Shown: positions 1 to 10,559 of the stretch, in pieces
How positions within the stretch are numbered: position 1 is the stretch's first letter
How the letters are laid out: every line of letters starts with the position of its first letter
Assembly (NCBI RefSeq): GCF_009663145.1
Contig: NZ_VKHR01000011.1
Coordinates: 1 to 64,000, forward strand
DNA from: Shewanella sp. TC10
GTDB lineage: Bacteria; Pseudomonadota; Gammaproteobacteria; Enterobacterales; Shewanellaceae
Length of the DNA: 64,000 bases
Reading direction: 5' to 3'
Program-made: the position numbers and the translations under genes
Notes under the pieces: model-generated
The model's database searches: none
Seen by the model: only the letters and a program-made list of their open reading frames with translations
Told to the model about the DNA's origin: nothing

Positions 1-70
1 CGCTTAATTAATTCTTCAGCGGTAACTTCAGTTGAATACCTGAAGTTACCGCTGAAGAATTAATTAAGCG
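1..70. repeat. perfect 30-bp inverted repeat at window edge
   Basis: Bases 1-30 are the exact reverse complement of bases 41-70, with a 10-base spacer at 31-40. The right arm is normal dapE coding sequence (it reads [10 protein letters not shown] in frame with the rest of the gene), whereas the left arm puts a stop codon (TGA at 33-35) in the dapE frame. A perfect fold-back that begins at base 1 of the sequence is typical of a chimeric read end at a contig edge. A true genomic palindrome cannot be excluded from this window alone. Confidence 0.85.
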
Positions 71-392
71 CGTGCTTAATATCCTAGATGCTCACGGTTT
101 AAATTACGACATCGATTGGGTGTTCAATGGGTTACCTTTTTTAACTGGTGACGGTCCATTATTAGAGGCAACTAAAGCCGCGATACTTGAGGTTACTGGT
201 TATGAAACTGATCCACAAACCTCTGGTGGTACTTCAGATGGTCGTTTCATTGCCCCAACCGGAGCACAAGTGATCGAGCTTGGTCCTGTGAATGCCACTA
301 TTCATAAAATTAATGAATGCGTGAAAATTTCAGACTTAGAAATTTTAGCGCTGTGCTATGAATCTATTTTGGAAAAGCTACTTTGCAAATAA
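36..392 (+). CDS. dapE: succinyl-diaminopimelate desuccinylase, 3' fragment
   Basis: C-terminal fragment of the M20-family metallohydrolase that converts N-succinyl-LL-2,6-diaminopimelate to LL-diaminopimelate and succinate in lysine and peptidoglycan synthesis. About 115 residues are readable. The stretches SGGTSDGRF and [14 protein letters not shown] match the family C-terminus, which carries the substrate-contact loop and the last metal-ligand histidine (in TIHKINE). The frame is open back to base 36 and closed by TGA at 33-35, inside the inverted repeat at the window edge, so the 5' part is missing from this sequence rather than shown to be lost by the organism. The GTG at 72 is an internal codon, not a start. 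The stop overlaps the TTG start of the next gene by 10 bases, suggesting co-translation. Confidence 0.93.
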   Translation: MPEVTAEELIKRVLNILDAHGLNYDIDWVFNGLPFLTGDGPLLEATKAAILEVTGYETDPQTSGGTSDGRFIAPTGAQVIELGPVNATIHKINECVKISDLEILALCYESILEKLLCK

Positions 393-1081
393 AGTTGCCA
401 TTACCAGCACTAGCACATCCAGTCCTGTATGGGCTGGATGATGCTCACTTAGTCCCATTTGGTAATTTCCTGCTAACTAAAGCAACATTATCAGCCTTTA
501 AATCAATGCAGCAAAAAGCATTAGCTGATGGCATTGATATCCAAGTATGTTCTGCTTATCGCAGTTTCGAACGTCAAATGGCAATTTGGAATGGAAAAGC
601 TCAAGGCAAACGCCCTTTACTTGATATTCAAAATCAGCGATTAGATCCATCATCTTTATCAGATAATGAATTGGTTGATGCCATTTTATGCTGGTCAGCT
701 CTGCCCGGTGCATCGCGGCATCATTGGGGCACAGATATCGATGTTTTTGACGCAAAGCAGATTAATAAAGCTGACTTGCAATTAGTTAGTGATGAATATG
801 CCAATGAAGGACCCTGCGCCAATTTGGCCCATTGGCTAAATAATCATGCACAGCAATTTGGTTTTTACTTACCTTATCAACCAAATCAATCTGGGGTTAG
901 CCCAGAGCCATGGCATTTAAGTTATTACCCTGAGTCTTCAAAGCTCTTATCACAATATCAACCAAATTCCTTAAGACAGCTCTTGTCTCAATCTGAAATC
1001 ACTTTACAATCTGCCCTGCTTAAAAGGCTCGATGAACTAGTCGATCAGTATGTGTTTTATGTTGCCGATATCCCGAAGTAA
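383..1081 (+). CDS. M15 family D-alanyl-D-alanine carboxypeptidase-like protein
   Basis: Predicted zinc peptidase of the VanY/LdcB type (M15B), acting on the D-Ala or L,D-linked end of peptidoglycan stem peptides. Visible motifs are SAYRSFERQ (substrate-binding Arg region), [13 protein letters not shown] (the SxHxxGxAxD-type motif with His and Asp zinc ligands) and EPWHLSYYP (catalytic Glu and third His ligand). At 232 residues it is full length for the family. The chosen start is TTG at 383, six bases after GGAAAAG; the first ATG (509) would remove conserved sequence. No signal peptide is evident, so a cytoplasmic recycling role is possible. It overlaps dapE by 10 bases. The exact bond cleaved cannot be told from sequence. 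Confidence 0.85.
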   Translation: MQIKLPLPALAHPVLYGLDDAHLVPFGNFLLTKATLSAFKSMQQKALADGIDIQVCSAYRSFERQMAIWNGKAQGKRPLLDIQNQRLDPSSLSDNELVDAILCWSALPGASRHHWGTDIDVFDAKQINKADLQLVSDEYANEGPCANLAHWLNNHAQQFGFYLPYQPNQSGVSPEPWHLSYYPESSKLLSQYQPNSLRQLLSQSEITLQSALLKRLDELVDQYVFYVADIPK

Positions 1082-1198
1082 ATCGCTGGCATCATTTAAC
1101 TAGCGAATTTGAATTATCGATAATTAAGATACAAAGCTTGCTTGTAAATTAATCTATATTAATAACATTAATCACCGTTTCACTTATTTGAGAACTCC

Positions 1199-2014
1199 AT
1201 GACGCCATCAAAATCTCACTGCTTTAACATCAATAATCAAAACCTTCACTTTACTGATGTTGGCCAAGGACCTGTTTTATTTTTTATTCATGGTTTTCTT
1301 GCAGATAACACAATGTGGCAGCCTCAAATCGATGCCCTAAGTGAACATTATCGCTGTATCGCAATCGATTTATGGTCACATGGTAAATCAGATCCAATGC
1401 CATCAGGTACCACATCACTGGTGACAATTGCTGAACATTGCTTAGCCCTTCTGGCCTCATTAGACATCAGCCAATGTTCAGTCATTGGTAATGGCACGGG
1501 TAGTGCTATCGCTGCAGAAATGGTACTCGCTAAACCGGCACAAATAACGAAATTAGTGATGGCAAATGGTTTTATTGGGTTTGAGCCACAAGTCAATTGT
1601 GCTAAATACCAAGCTTGGATTGATCAAGCCAGCCAGCAAAACAAGTGTAATGAAGAGCTAGCTATAACTGTCGCCGAAAAATTCTTTACCCCAAATAGTC
1701 AATCAGAGGCTAAAACCGTCTTTACGCAACAACTAACCCAATTGTCTAAACAGCAAATTGAACACCTCGCATTATTCAGCCCATTAGCCTTATATAAACG
1801 CGATACATTAGAGCTTGTTGAACAGTTTACCTTGCCTTGTTTAATTGTGATTGGTGAACAAAACCAGCTAAGAACCATGCTAGAAGCTTATTTGATGCAA
1901 GACTGCATTACAGGTAGTCAGTTAGTCCAAATAGCAGAAGCTGGACATTTTGCTAATATCGATCAACCGACAAAAGTGAATCAACTCTTGTTAAGTTTTC
2001 TTAACGGGGCTTGA
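1199..2014 (+). CDS. alpha/beta hydrolase fold protein with degenerate catalytic triad
   Basis: A 271-residue alpha/beta hydrolase. The oxyanion HGF (31-33) and the Asp-Leu-Trp-Ser-His-Gly strand (57-62) align with haloperoxidase/esterase relatives. The nucleophile elbow, normally GxSxG, reads G97-N98-G99-T100-G101, so the catalytic Ser position is Gly. The acid position, normally Asp in GExD, is Asn222 in GEQNQLR. The base histidine remains (H250 in EAGHFA). Two of three triad residues are therefore replaced, while length and fold signatures are intact. ATG start at 1199 follows GAGAACTCC. It may be a non-catalytic binding protein or use other chemistry; a sequencing error at both sites is unlikely because each is an in-frame substitution. 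Confidence 0.82.
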   Translation: MTPSKSHCFNINNQNLHFTDVGQGPVLFFIHGFLADNTMWQPQIDALSEHYRCIAIDLWSHGKSDPMPSGTTSLVTIAEHCLALLASLDISQCSVIGNGTGSAIAAEMVLAKPAQITKLVMANGFIGFEPQVNCAKYQAWIDQASQQNKCNEELAITVAEKFFTPNSQSEAKTVFTQQLTQLSKQQIEHLALFSPLALYKRDTLELVEQFTLPCLIVIGEQNQLRTMLEAYLMQDCITGSQLVQIAEAGHFANIDQPTKVNQLLLSFLNGA

Positions 2015-2157
2015 AATGTTTTCAAACCGTTAATTCAAATGGATAGACCAGCATAATCAAATTTGCTGATATACTCTTGAAATTGATGAACATCAGCTAA
2101 ATAGCTGATTAAAATATACTCTACATCTTTCACTTTTATTTGGGTCTATAACAATAA

Positions 2158-2787
2158 ATGAAATTACTTAAGCCTCTTTTTGATAACAATCGCCGCTGGG
2201 CTGAGCGTATAAACGAAGAAGACCCTGATTTCTTCAAACAACTGGCAGAGCAGCAAAATCCAGAATACTTATGGATTGGTTGTTCAGATAGCCGTGTACC
2301 CTCAAATCAAATTATTGACTTGATGCCAGGTGAAGTTTTTGTTCACCGCAATATCGCAAACATGGTCATCCACACCGACCTAAACTGCTTATCAGTGATT
2401 CAATACGCTGTTGAAGTATTAAAGGTTAAACACATCATGGTTGTAGGTCACTACGGTTGTGGTGGTGTTAAAGCGTCAATGAGTAACGAGCGCTTCGGCC
2501 TCATTGATAACTGGTTAGGCCATCTAAAAGATATTTATCGTTTGCATCAGGCGGATCTTAATGAGCTCGACGAAGAACAACGTTTTAATCGACTGTGTGA
2601 GCTGAACGTCATGGAGCAAGTTGCCAATGTCACCAGTACATCAATAGTTCAAGATGCGTGGGATAGAGGTCAAGAAGTTGCCGTTCACGGCTGGATTTAC
2701 GGAATTAATAATGGTTTGCTGACGGATTTAGATGTCACAGTGTTTAGTGAACATGCTAAAAATAACTCAGAAGATTCAGCCGTCTAA
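2158..2787 (+). CDS. can: beta-class carbonic anhydrase
   Basis: Cytoplasmic zinc enzyme interconverting CO2 and bicarbonate. Residue positions coincide with E. coli Can: C42-S-D44-S-R46 and H98-x-x-C101, giving zinc ligands C42, H98 and C101 with the D44/R46 dyad. The segment VFVHRNIANMV follows. Length 209 residues fits the family. It stands alone, with about 140 bases before it and a strong hairpin terminator after it. Confidence 0.95.
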   Translation: MKLLKPLFDNNRRWAERINEEDPDFFKQLAEQQNPEYLWIGCSDSRVPSNQIIDLMPGEVFVHRNIANMVIHTDLNCLSVIQYAVEVLKVKHIMVVGHYGCGGVKASMSNERFGLIDNWLGHLKDIYRLHQADLNELDEEQRFNRLCELNVMEQVANVTSTSIVQDAWDRGQEVAVHGWIYGINNGLLTDLDVTVFSEHAKNNSEDSAV

Positions 2788-2835
2788 ATACACAAACTAA
2801 TTGATTCTCAATCGTAAATATTGAGTTTTAAAATA

Positions 2836-2869
2836 TCAAAGCCCACTTAAACGTGGGCTTTGACGTTTT
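2836..2869 (+). terminator. rho-independent terminator after can
   Basis: Stem of 11 bp (2836-2846 with 2853-2863, centred on AAGCCCAC/GTGGGCTT), six-base loop, followed by the T run in ACGTTTTT. Confidence 0.85.
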
Positions 2870-2989
2870 TGTCTACAATAAACTAGCATTAGTGCATTGA
2901 ATTTAGTGTGCTTCAGACGAAAATTAGCTTTTAATGAATCTAAAGCGCTTTATCTGCCATACAATCACACGTAAACGTCATATAGTTAA

Positions 2990-3018
2990 TGCAATTAACG
3001 CCCTAACCCAGTTATAAT
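2990..3018 (+). promoter_or_regulatory. candidate promoter for the kdn operon
   Basis: An exact TATAAT lies at 3013-3018, 55 bases before the kdnA start. The matching -35 region (about 2990-2995) is weak, so only the -10 element is convincing. The kdnA ribosome site is AGGAGAT at about 3060-3066. Confidence 0.4.
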
Positions 3019-3061
3019 CTTCGGGTTTATTTAGCGCGACCTCGCGCACTGCATTTTTTAG

Positions 3062-5413
<2,352 letters not shown>

Positions 5414-5433
5414 TTTAGCCCTAAGCTAATTAT

Positions 5434-5456
5434 AAGGGCTCATTAGAGCCCTTTTG
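5434..5456 (+). terminator. terminator after kdnB
   Basis: Eight-base-pair stem AAGGGCTC (5434-5441) with GAGCCCTT (5446-5453), four-base loop, then TTTTG. Only about 30 bases before kdsB, so read-through probably still feeds kdsB. Confidence 0.65.
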
Positions 5457-5485
5457 TTTATCGTTTAAGATAAGTAGGTTTATTG

Positions 5486-6223
5486 ATGAAAGTTACTCTT
5501 TTAATCCCTGCTAGATATGGTTCTAGCCGTTTTCCAGGCAAACCATTAGCACCAATCAATGGTAAGCCAATGATCCAACACGTTTTCGAACGTGCTTCAT
5601 TAGCCAAAGGATTAGATAATATTTATGTTGCAACCGATGATGACCGCATTAAAGAAGCGGTAGAGTCATTTGGTGGTCAAGTTGTGATGACAAGCCCAGA
5701 AGCAGCATCAGGCACAGATCGCATCAATGACGCTATTAGCCAGCTAGGTTTAGCTGATGATGATTTAGTGATTAACCTTCAAGGCGATCAACCTCTTATT
5801 GATCCAATTTCTATTGAACAAATTATCAGTCTTTTTGAACGCCATCCAGGTGAGTTTGAAATGGCGACATTAGGCTTTGAGATTATCGACAAACAAGAAC
5901 GTGATGACCCACTTCATGTTAAAATGGTATTCGATAATGAATTTAACGCATTATATTTTTCTCGCTCATGTATTCCTTTTGGCCGCGATACTGACGACTA
6001 TCCAGTTTATAAACACTTAGGTGTTTATGCATACACCCGTCGCTTTGTTAACGCTTTTGCTAAGTTACCTCTTGGACGTTTAGAAGATTTAGAGAAGTTA
6101 GAGCAGCTCCGTGCACTAGAATATGGCCATAAAATCAAAGTCGCAATTAGCGCGTTTGATTCGCCAGAAGTGGACACACCTGAAGATATTCGCAAATGTG
6201 AGCAACGTTTAGCTGTTGATTAA
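5486..6223 (+). CDS. kdsB: CMP-octulosonate cytidylyltransferase KdsB (Kdo/Kdo8N activating)
   Basis: Transfers CMP from CTP to Kdo or, in this gene context, Kdo8N, giving the donor used by the lipid A core transferase. The nucleotide-binding start [15 protein letters not shown] is diagnostic, followed by NLQGDQP (metal and sugar site) and [10 protein letters not shown]. The start is ATG at 5486 (the TTG one codon upstream at 5483 is unnecessary); 245 residues is the normal KdsB length. Location straight after kdnA-kdnB suggests the amino sugar is its substrate, as reported for the S. oneidensis enzyme (recalled knowledge; not demonstrable from the sequence). Confidence 0.95.
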   Translation: MKVTLLIPARYGSSRFPGKPLAPINGKPMIQHVFERASLAKGLDNIYVATDDDRIKEAVESFGGQVVMTSPEAASGTDRINDAISQLGLADDDLVINLQGDQPLIDPISIEQIISLFERHPGEFEMATLGFEIIDKQERDDPLHVKMVFDNEFNALYFSRSCIPFGRDTDDYPVYKHLGVYAYTRRFVNAFAKLPLGRLEDLEKLEQLRALEYGHKIKVAISAFDSPEVDTPEDIRKCEQRLAVD

Positions 6224-6249
6224 ACGCATTATAATTCATTGAGGTCGCC

Positions 6250-6459
6250 ATGGATTTATCTGGTTTAGAAGTATGGATTATTATTATCTTAGTTGTTGGC
6301 ATCATTGCCAGTAATTTAGCAGTACTGAAATACAGTGCTAAATTTAAGATGCCTCAGTTTGGTGATCCTAAAAAGCCTAATAATGAAAGTCACTCTGATA
6401 CTGATAGCGACAAAACTGAACCTTCTGCTGATAGTGACAATAATAAAACGGGTCACTAA
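6250..6459 (+). CDS. DUF2897 family small membrane protein
   Basis: A 69-residue protein with one N-terminal membrane segment (about residues 8-27, WIIIILVVGIIASNLAVL) and a hydrophilic tail rich in Asp, Ser, Asn and Lys. It matches the pattern of the DUF2897 family, which is common in Shewanella and Vibrio and has no known function. The start is ATG at 6250 with GAGG eight bases upstream. It follows kdsB by 26 bases and is probably in the same transcript. Confidence 0.75.
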   Translation: MDLSGLEVWIIIILVVGIIASNLAVLKYSAKFKMPQFGDPKKPNNESHSDTDSDKTEPSADSDNNKTGH

Positions 6460-6495
6460 AACAAAGCACACAGAACCAAATAAATTGCACTTTAA

Positions 6496-6523
6496 AAAAA
6501 GAGACTCATTTGAGTCTCTTTTT
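6496..6523. terminator. bidirectional terminator between DUF2897 gene and the convergent permease gene
   Basis: Long stem AAAAAGAGACTCA with TGAGTCTCTTTTT and a two-base loop, with A and T runs on either side, so it can serve both converging transcripts. Confidence 0.85.
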
Positions 6524-6543
6524 CAATTCAGCTTTTGAACCTA

Positions 6544-7638
6544 TCAGTTAGGTTCTGCTTCATCATCTCGTTTAGCAACTAATGGCTGACCAGTGTCAGG
6601 CCAAGCGTTAATCACAGCTTTGACAAGTGATGCTAGTGGGATTGCAAAAAATACTCCCCAAACTCCCCACAGGCCACCAAACACTAATACTGCAGCAATA
6701 ATTAACACAGGGTGCAAATCAACAGCGTCTGAAAATAAAATAGGAACTAGCACATTACCGTCTAATGCCTGAATAACGCCGTAACCTATCATTACATAAC
6801 CGAACTCAGGACTCACGCCCCACTGTACAAACGCAACCAGTGCAATTGGTAATGTTACTAATGTCGCGCCCACGTAAGGAATGAGAACTGATAGCCCTGT
6901 TAATACACCCAATAGCGCTGAATATCTTAATCCCATAACAGCAAAGAAAATATAACTTACAGTACCGACAATCACGATTTCAATTACTTTACCGCGAATG
7001 TAATTGAAGATTTGCTGATCCATTTCAAACCATACATTTCTAGCAAGGTCACGATTGTTTGGGAAAAAACGTTTACTGCTTTTGATAAGTTGATCTTTAT
7101 CTTTTAAAAAGAAGAACACTAATAACGGCACTAAGATAACGTAAACCATCAGTACAAGTAATGAGGCTGAATAACCCAGTAACTGTTTACCGATATCCAA
7201 TAGATGTTGTGTATCAACAAGCTTTTTAAGTTCAATCACCATCGCATCAATTTGCTCAACACTAATGTACTGAGGATATTTTTCGCTGAAAGAAACCAGC
7301 GATTGCATCCCAGTATCAATCATTAGCGGTAAATCAGTAGCCAAGGATATGCCCTGTCTCCAAAGACTTGGAACAAGTCCAAATGCGACTAACACCATCA
7401 AACCGATAAAGAGCACTAATATCAAAGAAGCACCTAACGTTCGGTTAATACCAAAACGTGCAATTTGCGCAACAGGCCACTCCAGTAAAAATGCCAACAC
7501 TAGCGCCACTAGTAACGGTGCCAGCAAACCTCCAGCAAAATAAAGTAATAAACCAATCCCAAGCAAAATAAACAATAATGTAATCGCTTGTGGATCACTG
7601 AACCTGGCTTTATACCAATCGTTTAAAAATGAGAGCAT
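6544..7638 (-). CDS. AI-2E family transporter (PerM/TqsA-like permease)
   Basis: A 364-residue integral membrane protein of the AI-2E exporter superfamily. Hydrophobic pairs lie near residues 18-52 and 65-90, one segment at 155-177, and a C-terminal group at 215-345. The C-terminal signature GLSVLIPYVGATLVTLPIA and GNVLVPILFSDAVDLHP is typical of the family. The substrate is unknown; members include autoinducer exporters, Na+/H+ antiporters and permeases of undefined function. It reads toward the shared terminator at 6.5 kb and lies 75 bases downstream of the TusA-like gene on the same strand, so the two may be co-transcribed. Confidence 0.88.
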   Translation of the reverse strand: MLSFLNDWYKARFSDPQAITLLFILLGIGLLLYFAGGLLAPLLVALVLAFLLEWPVAQIARFGINRTLGASLILVLFIGLMVLVAFGLVPSLWRQGISLATDLPLMIDTGMQSLVSFSEKYPQYISVEQIDAMVIELKKLVDTQHLLDIGKQLLGYSASLLVLMVYVILVPLLVFFFLKDKDQLIKSSKRFFPNNRDLARNVWFEMDQQIFNYIRGKVIEIVIVGTVSYIFFAVMGLRYSALLGVLTGLSVLIPYVGATLVTLPIALVAFVQWGVSPEFGYVMIGYGVIQALDGNVLVPILFSDAVDLHPVLIIAAVLVFGGLWGVWGVFFAIPLASLVKAVINAWPDTGQPLVAKRDDEAEPN

Positions 7639-7713
7639 TGTGTTACCTAAAAAGAAGTCACAGTTTGAGTTGTTATAATCGAAGTTTATCTTAATAGAAT
7701 ACTAGGATTATAC

Positions 7714-7941
7714 TTATATATTGTTAAGTTTTGTGATGCTTAATGACATTGATTTGTCATTGTCATCGGTTATTTGAACTTGGTAGCCAAATTTTTTTAA
7801 AAACAGCGGAACATCTTGGCGTGAACCAGAGTCAGAGATACTAATTGCCAACTTTTCACCTGGTTGCATTTTTTTTAATGCTAGCTTAGTTTGCACCAAG
7901 GGATAAGGACATTGATAAGCTGTTAAATCAATAAATTTCAT
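7714..7941 (-). CDS. TusA-family sulfurtransferase-like protein
   Basis: A 75-residue protein with the TusA/SirA/YedF signature Cys-Pro-Tyr-Pro (C11 in QCPYPLVQTKLAL), a single alpha/beta domain whose cysteine carries persulfide sulfur in sulfur relay systems. The spacing of the C-terminal beta strands fits the family. Whether it is TusA itself (tRNA 2-thiouridine) or a paralogue is not decidable here; location next to a permease and divergent from bepA is not the usual tusA context. Confidence 0.85.
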   Translation of the reverse strand: MKFIDLTAYQCPYPLVQTKLALKKMQPGEKLAISISDSGSRQDVPLFLKKFGYQVQITDDNDKSMSLSITKLNNI

Positions 7942-8069
7942 TATGAACTTGCTTTACACATTCTATGGCTATTATCCTAGCAAGGACAAAAAACCACAAG
8001 CGATACCATTGAGGTGTGGTGGTATTTTTGCTCTCCACCCTGTTGAAATAATTATAATAAAGGTTTCAT

Positions 8070-9539
8070 TTGCGCAAATTATCGTTTTCTCAGTTTTCTA
8101 AAGGTGTTGTTACCACTGCTGTCAGCTTATTGCTAACCGCAGGAGTTGCTAAAAGCTTCGCAAATAATGACCTTCCTGATCTTGGTACGGCTGCGGTAAA
8201 TACCTTCAGTCTCGAAAAAGAAATGGTTTACGGTGACGCTTATATGCGCGTCATACGCTCCTCGGCGCCAGTTATTAGTGACCCAGTATTAAACCAATAT
8301 TTATCCGAGCTTGGTAACAAATTAGTGGCACATGCGACTGGTGTAAAAACGCCCTTTTATTTCTTCCTATTAAGAAATGATGAGATTAACGCATTTGCAT
8401 TCTTTGGTGGTCATGTTGGGGTTCATACAGGGCTATTTTTACATGCAGACACTGAAAGCGAATTAGCATCGGTTCTTGCACATGAAATTACTCACGTTAC
8501 TCAACGACATTTAGCACGTTCTCTTGAAGCACAGGATAAAAGTTCAACAGCGACAATTGTGGGTATGCTAGGCGCAATTCTGTTAACTATCGCAGCTCCT
8601 CAAGCTGGTATGGCAGCCTTAGCAACAACCCAGGCACTATCCACTCAAGCAAGAATTAACTTTACCCGTCTGCATGAGCGTGAAGCAGATAGAATCGGCA
8701 TGCAAATTCTGGCTGATGCCGGTTTTGACCCTAATGGTGCATCTGACTTTTTCCAAAAACTTGCCATTCGCTATCGCTTCACTAGCACGCCACCACAAAT
8801 GTTATTGACTCACCCATTACCAGAATCACGTATTACCGATGCGCGAAATAGAGCGGCTCAATATCCGAACCGATATATACCAGATCAGCTGAACTATCAG
8901 TTAGCAAAAGCGCGAATTCAGGTTCGATTTTCAAGCTATAGCGATCAAGCTGCGATTTCATTATTTGAAAAACAATTAAAGAAGAAAAACTACACATTTA
9001 AAAGTGCGGCGCTTTATGGCAAAGCCTTAGCTTTATTTAGAACCAAAAAATTTGAAGAGTCTGAAGCCATTATTGATGAGTTGCTCGAAAACGATCGTAA
9101 TAACTTATTTTATATTGATACCAAGACAGATTTATTAGCCCAGCGTGATGATTACGAAACGGCTATTGAATTACTAAAGCATCACCACAGGTTGAAACCC
9201 ACATCCTTGGTGATTGCGGCAAACTTAGCCAATATCTACGTTGAAGCTGATCAGCCGCGAAATGCTATTCCACTATTGGAAGATCTGATTTTCTTAGACA
9301 GGCAAAATGTATTGCCGTATCAAATAATGACTCAAGCTTATCGTAAGCTAGGAAATAAGGCACTTGAGCATTACAGTAACGCAGAAGCAATGGCACTTGC
9401 CGCCAATTATGACGGCGCGATTGATCAGCTCAATTACGCTTATCGTCACTCCGAAGGCCAAACCTTACAAATCGCCAGAATTGAAGCTCGTATCCGACAA
9501 TTCCGCCAAGCTAAGCGTTCTTTAGACGCATTACAATAA
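8070..9539 (+). CDS. bepA: beta-barrel assembly-enhancing protease BepA (M48 metallopeptidase with TPR repeats)
   Basis: Periplasmic chaperone/protease that helps LptD and BAM substrates mature or degrades them when stalled. A signal peptide spans about residues 1-31 (hydrophobic core VVTTAVSLLLTAGVA). The zinc motif is H138-E139-I-T-H142, with the third ligand in EREAD near residue 205. TPR-like helices occupy the C-terminal half (about 290-485). 489 residues matches E. coli YfgC/BepA. The start is TTG at 8070, preceded by AAAGG with good spacing; no usable ATG precedes the signal peptide. As in E. coli, an arsC-like yfgD gene follows. Confidence 0.93.
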   Translation: MRKLSFSQFSKGVVTTAVSLLLTAGVAKSFANNDLPDLGTAAVNTFSLEKEMVYGDAYMRVIRSSAPVISDPVLNQYLSELGNKLVAHATGVKTPFYFFLLRNDEINAFAFFGGHVGVHTGLFLHADTESELASVLAHEITHVTQRHLARSLEAQDKSSTATIVGMLGAILLTIAAPQAGMAALATTQALSTQARINFTRLHEREADRIGMQILADAGFDPNGASDFFQKLAIRYRFTSTPPQMLLTHPLPESRITDARNRAAQYPNRYIPDQLNYQLAKARIQVRFSSYSDQAAISLFEKQLKKKNYTFKSAALYGKALALFRTKKFEESEAIIDELLENDRNNLFYIDTKTDLLAQRDDYETAIELLKHHHRLKPTSLVIAANLANIYVEADQPRNAIPLLEDLIFLDRQNVLPYQIMTQAYRKLGNKALEHYSNAEAMALAANYDGAIDQLNYAYRHSEGQTLQIARIEARIRQFRQAKRSLDALQ

Positions 9540-9641
9540 TTTTCAATTTCAAATCTAACCAAGCCACATCGATAGATGTGGCTAACCAACCTAATCAAAG
9601 TTTGATAAACTGTCGCCAAAATAAAGATAACAAGTGATCCT

Positions 9642-9992
9642 ATGACCAATGTAACGCTTTACCACAACCCTCGCTGTTCAAAAAGCAGACAAACACTCGC
9701 CTTGCTTGAAGAAAATAATGCCAATGTCACTATTGTTGAATACTTAAAAAATGTACCGACAACTGAAGACATCAATCAAATTTTGGCACTACTTACGATT
9801 GATCCTAGGCAATTAATGCGCACCAAAGAAACTGAATACAAAGAACAAAATCTATCCGATGAAACACTTACTCAAGCTCAACTAGTGCAAGCGATGATAG
9901 ATACGCCAAAGTTAATTGAAAGACCAATAGCCCTTGCTAATGGTAAAGCCGCAATTGGCCGTCCACCTGAAAATGTTTTAGCTATTCTGTGA
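9642..9992 (+). CDS. ArsC-family (YfgD-type) thioredoxin-fold reductase
   Basis: A 116-residue thioredoxin-fold protein starting with LYHNPRCSKSRQ; C12 is the single catalytic cysteine of the ArsC family. The C-terminal segment RPIALANGKAAIGRPPENVLAIL is conserved. E. coli YfgD occupies the same place beside bepA, and no ars genes are nearby, so a dedicated arsenate role is doubtful; general glutathione/glutaredoxin-dependent thiol chemistry is possible. Its stop TGA overlaps the GTG start of the next gene. Confidence 0.88.
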   Translation: MTNVTLYHNPRCSKSRQTLALLEENNANVTIVEYLKNVPTTEDINQILALLTIDPRQLMRTKETEYKEQNLSDETLTQAQLVQAMIDTPKLIERPIALANGKAAIGRPPENVLAIL

Positions 9993-10378
9993 GTAATAAG
10001 ATGACCACACAAACTTTATTTCAGCTTTGTCGTACTGGTTATGTTGCATTACTGATGCTGTTATCTGGATGGTTTATACAACAAGGGATGACTGGCGAAT
10101 ACTCTATGGTATTTAGCTTATTGTGGATAGTACCGTTACTTTTACCAATAAAAGGAATATTAACAGGTAAACCTTACACTTACGCATGGGCAAGTTTTAT
10201 TTTATGTCTATATTTGCTCCATGGTTTAACCTTAGTTTATGTTACTGAAGACGCACTTTATTTTGCGTTGATTGAATCAGTATTAATAAGTGCTTTATTA
10301 GTCGGGTTTCCATTTTATGCACGTATGCGTGGTAGAGAGCTAGGTTTAGGTTTAAAGAAAAAATCTAAAGATAGCTAA
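9989..10378 (+). CDS. DUF2069 family membrane protein
   Basis: A 129-residue protein with four predicted membrane helices (about 13-31, 41-56, 66-84 and 90-108) and a basic C-terminus. It fits the DUF2069 family, which is usually found next to yfgD. Function unknown. The start is uncertain: GTG at 9989 overlaps the preceding stop (GTGA), which would favour coupled translation, while ATG at 10001 gives a protein four residues shorter; neither has a strong ribosome site. Confidence 0.78.
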   Translation: MSNKMTTQTLFQLCRTGYVALLMLLSGWFIQQGMTGEYSMVFSLLWIVPLLLPIKGILTGKPYTYAWASFILCLYLLHGLTLVYVTEDALYFALIESVLISALLVGFPFYARMRGRELGLGLKKKSKDS

Positions 10379-10397
10379 TTTGCTAACGTATCAATAC

Positions 10398-10421
10398 AAA
10401 GCGCCTTTCGGCGCTTTTTTA
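10398..10421 (+). terminator. terminator after bepA-yfgD-DUF2069
   Basis: Stem AAAGCGCC (10398-10405) with GGCGCTTT (10410-10417), loop TTTC, then further T residues. Confidence 0.9.
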
Positions 10422-10559
10422 TTCGACAAAACAGGGTAAATAAAACATTAATTCGCTGTTACTAGTCAGTTAATCCACTCTTTTTGTACAACAAATCCCA
10501 TGCTATAGTGAAATGTCAGTCATTTGATTGAATGTGGTAATAAGCAACGGAGATTGTGT

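Noticed and set aside
9446-9649. 67-codon frame antisense to bepA end
   Set aside because: No ribosome site; overlaps bepA and the promoter of the ArsC-like gene.
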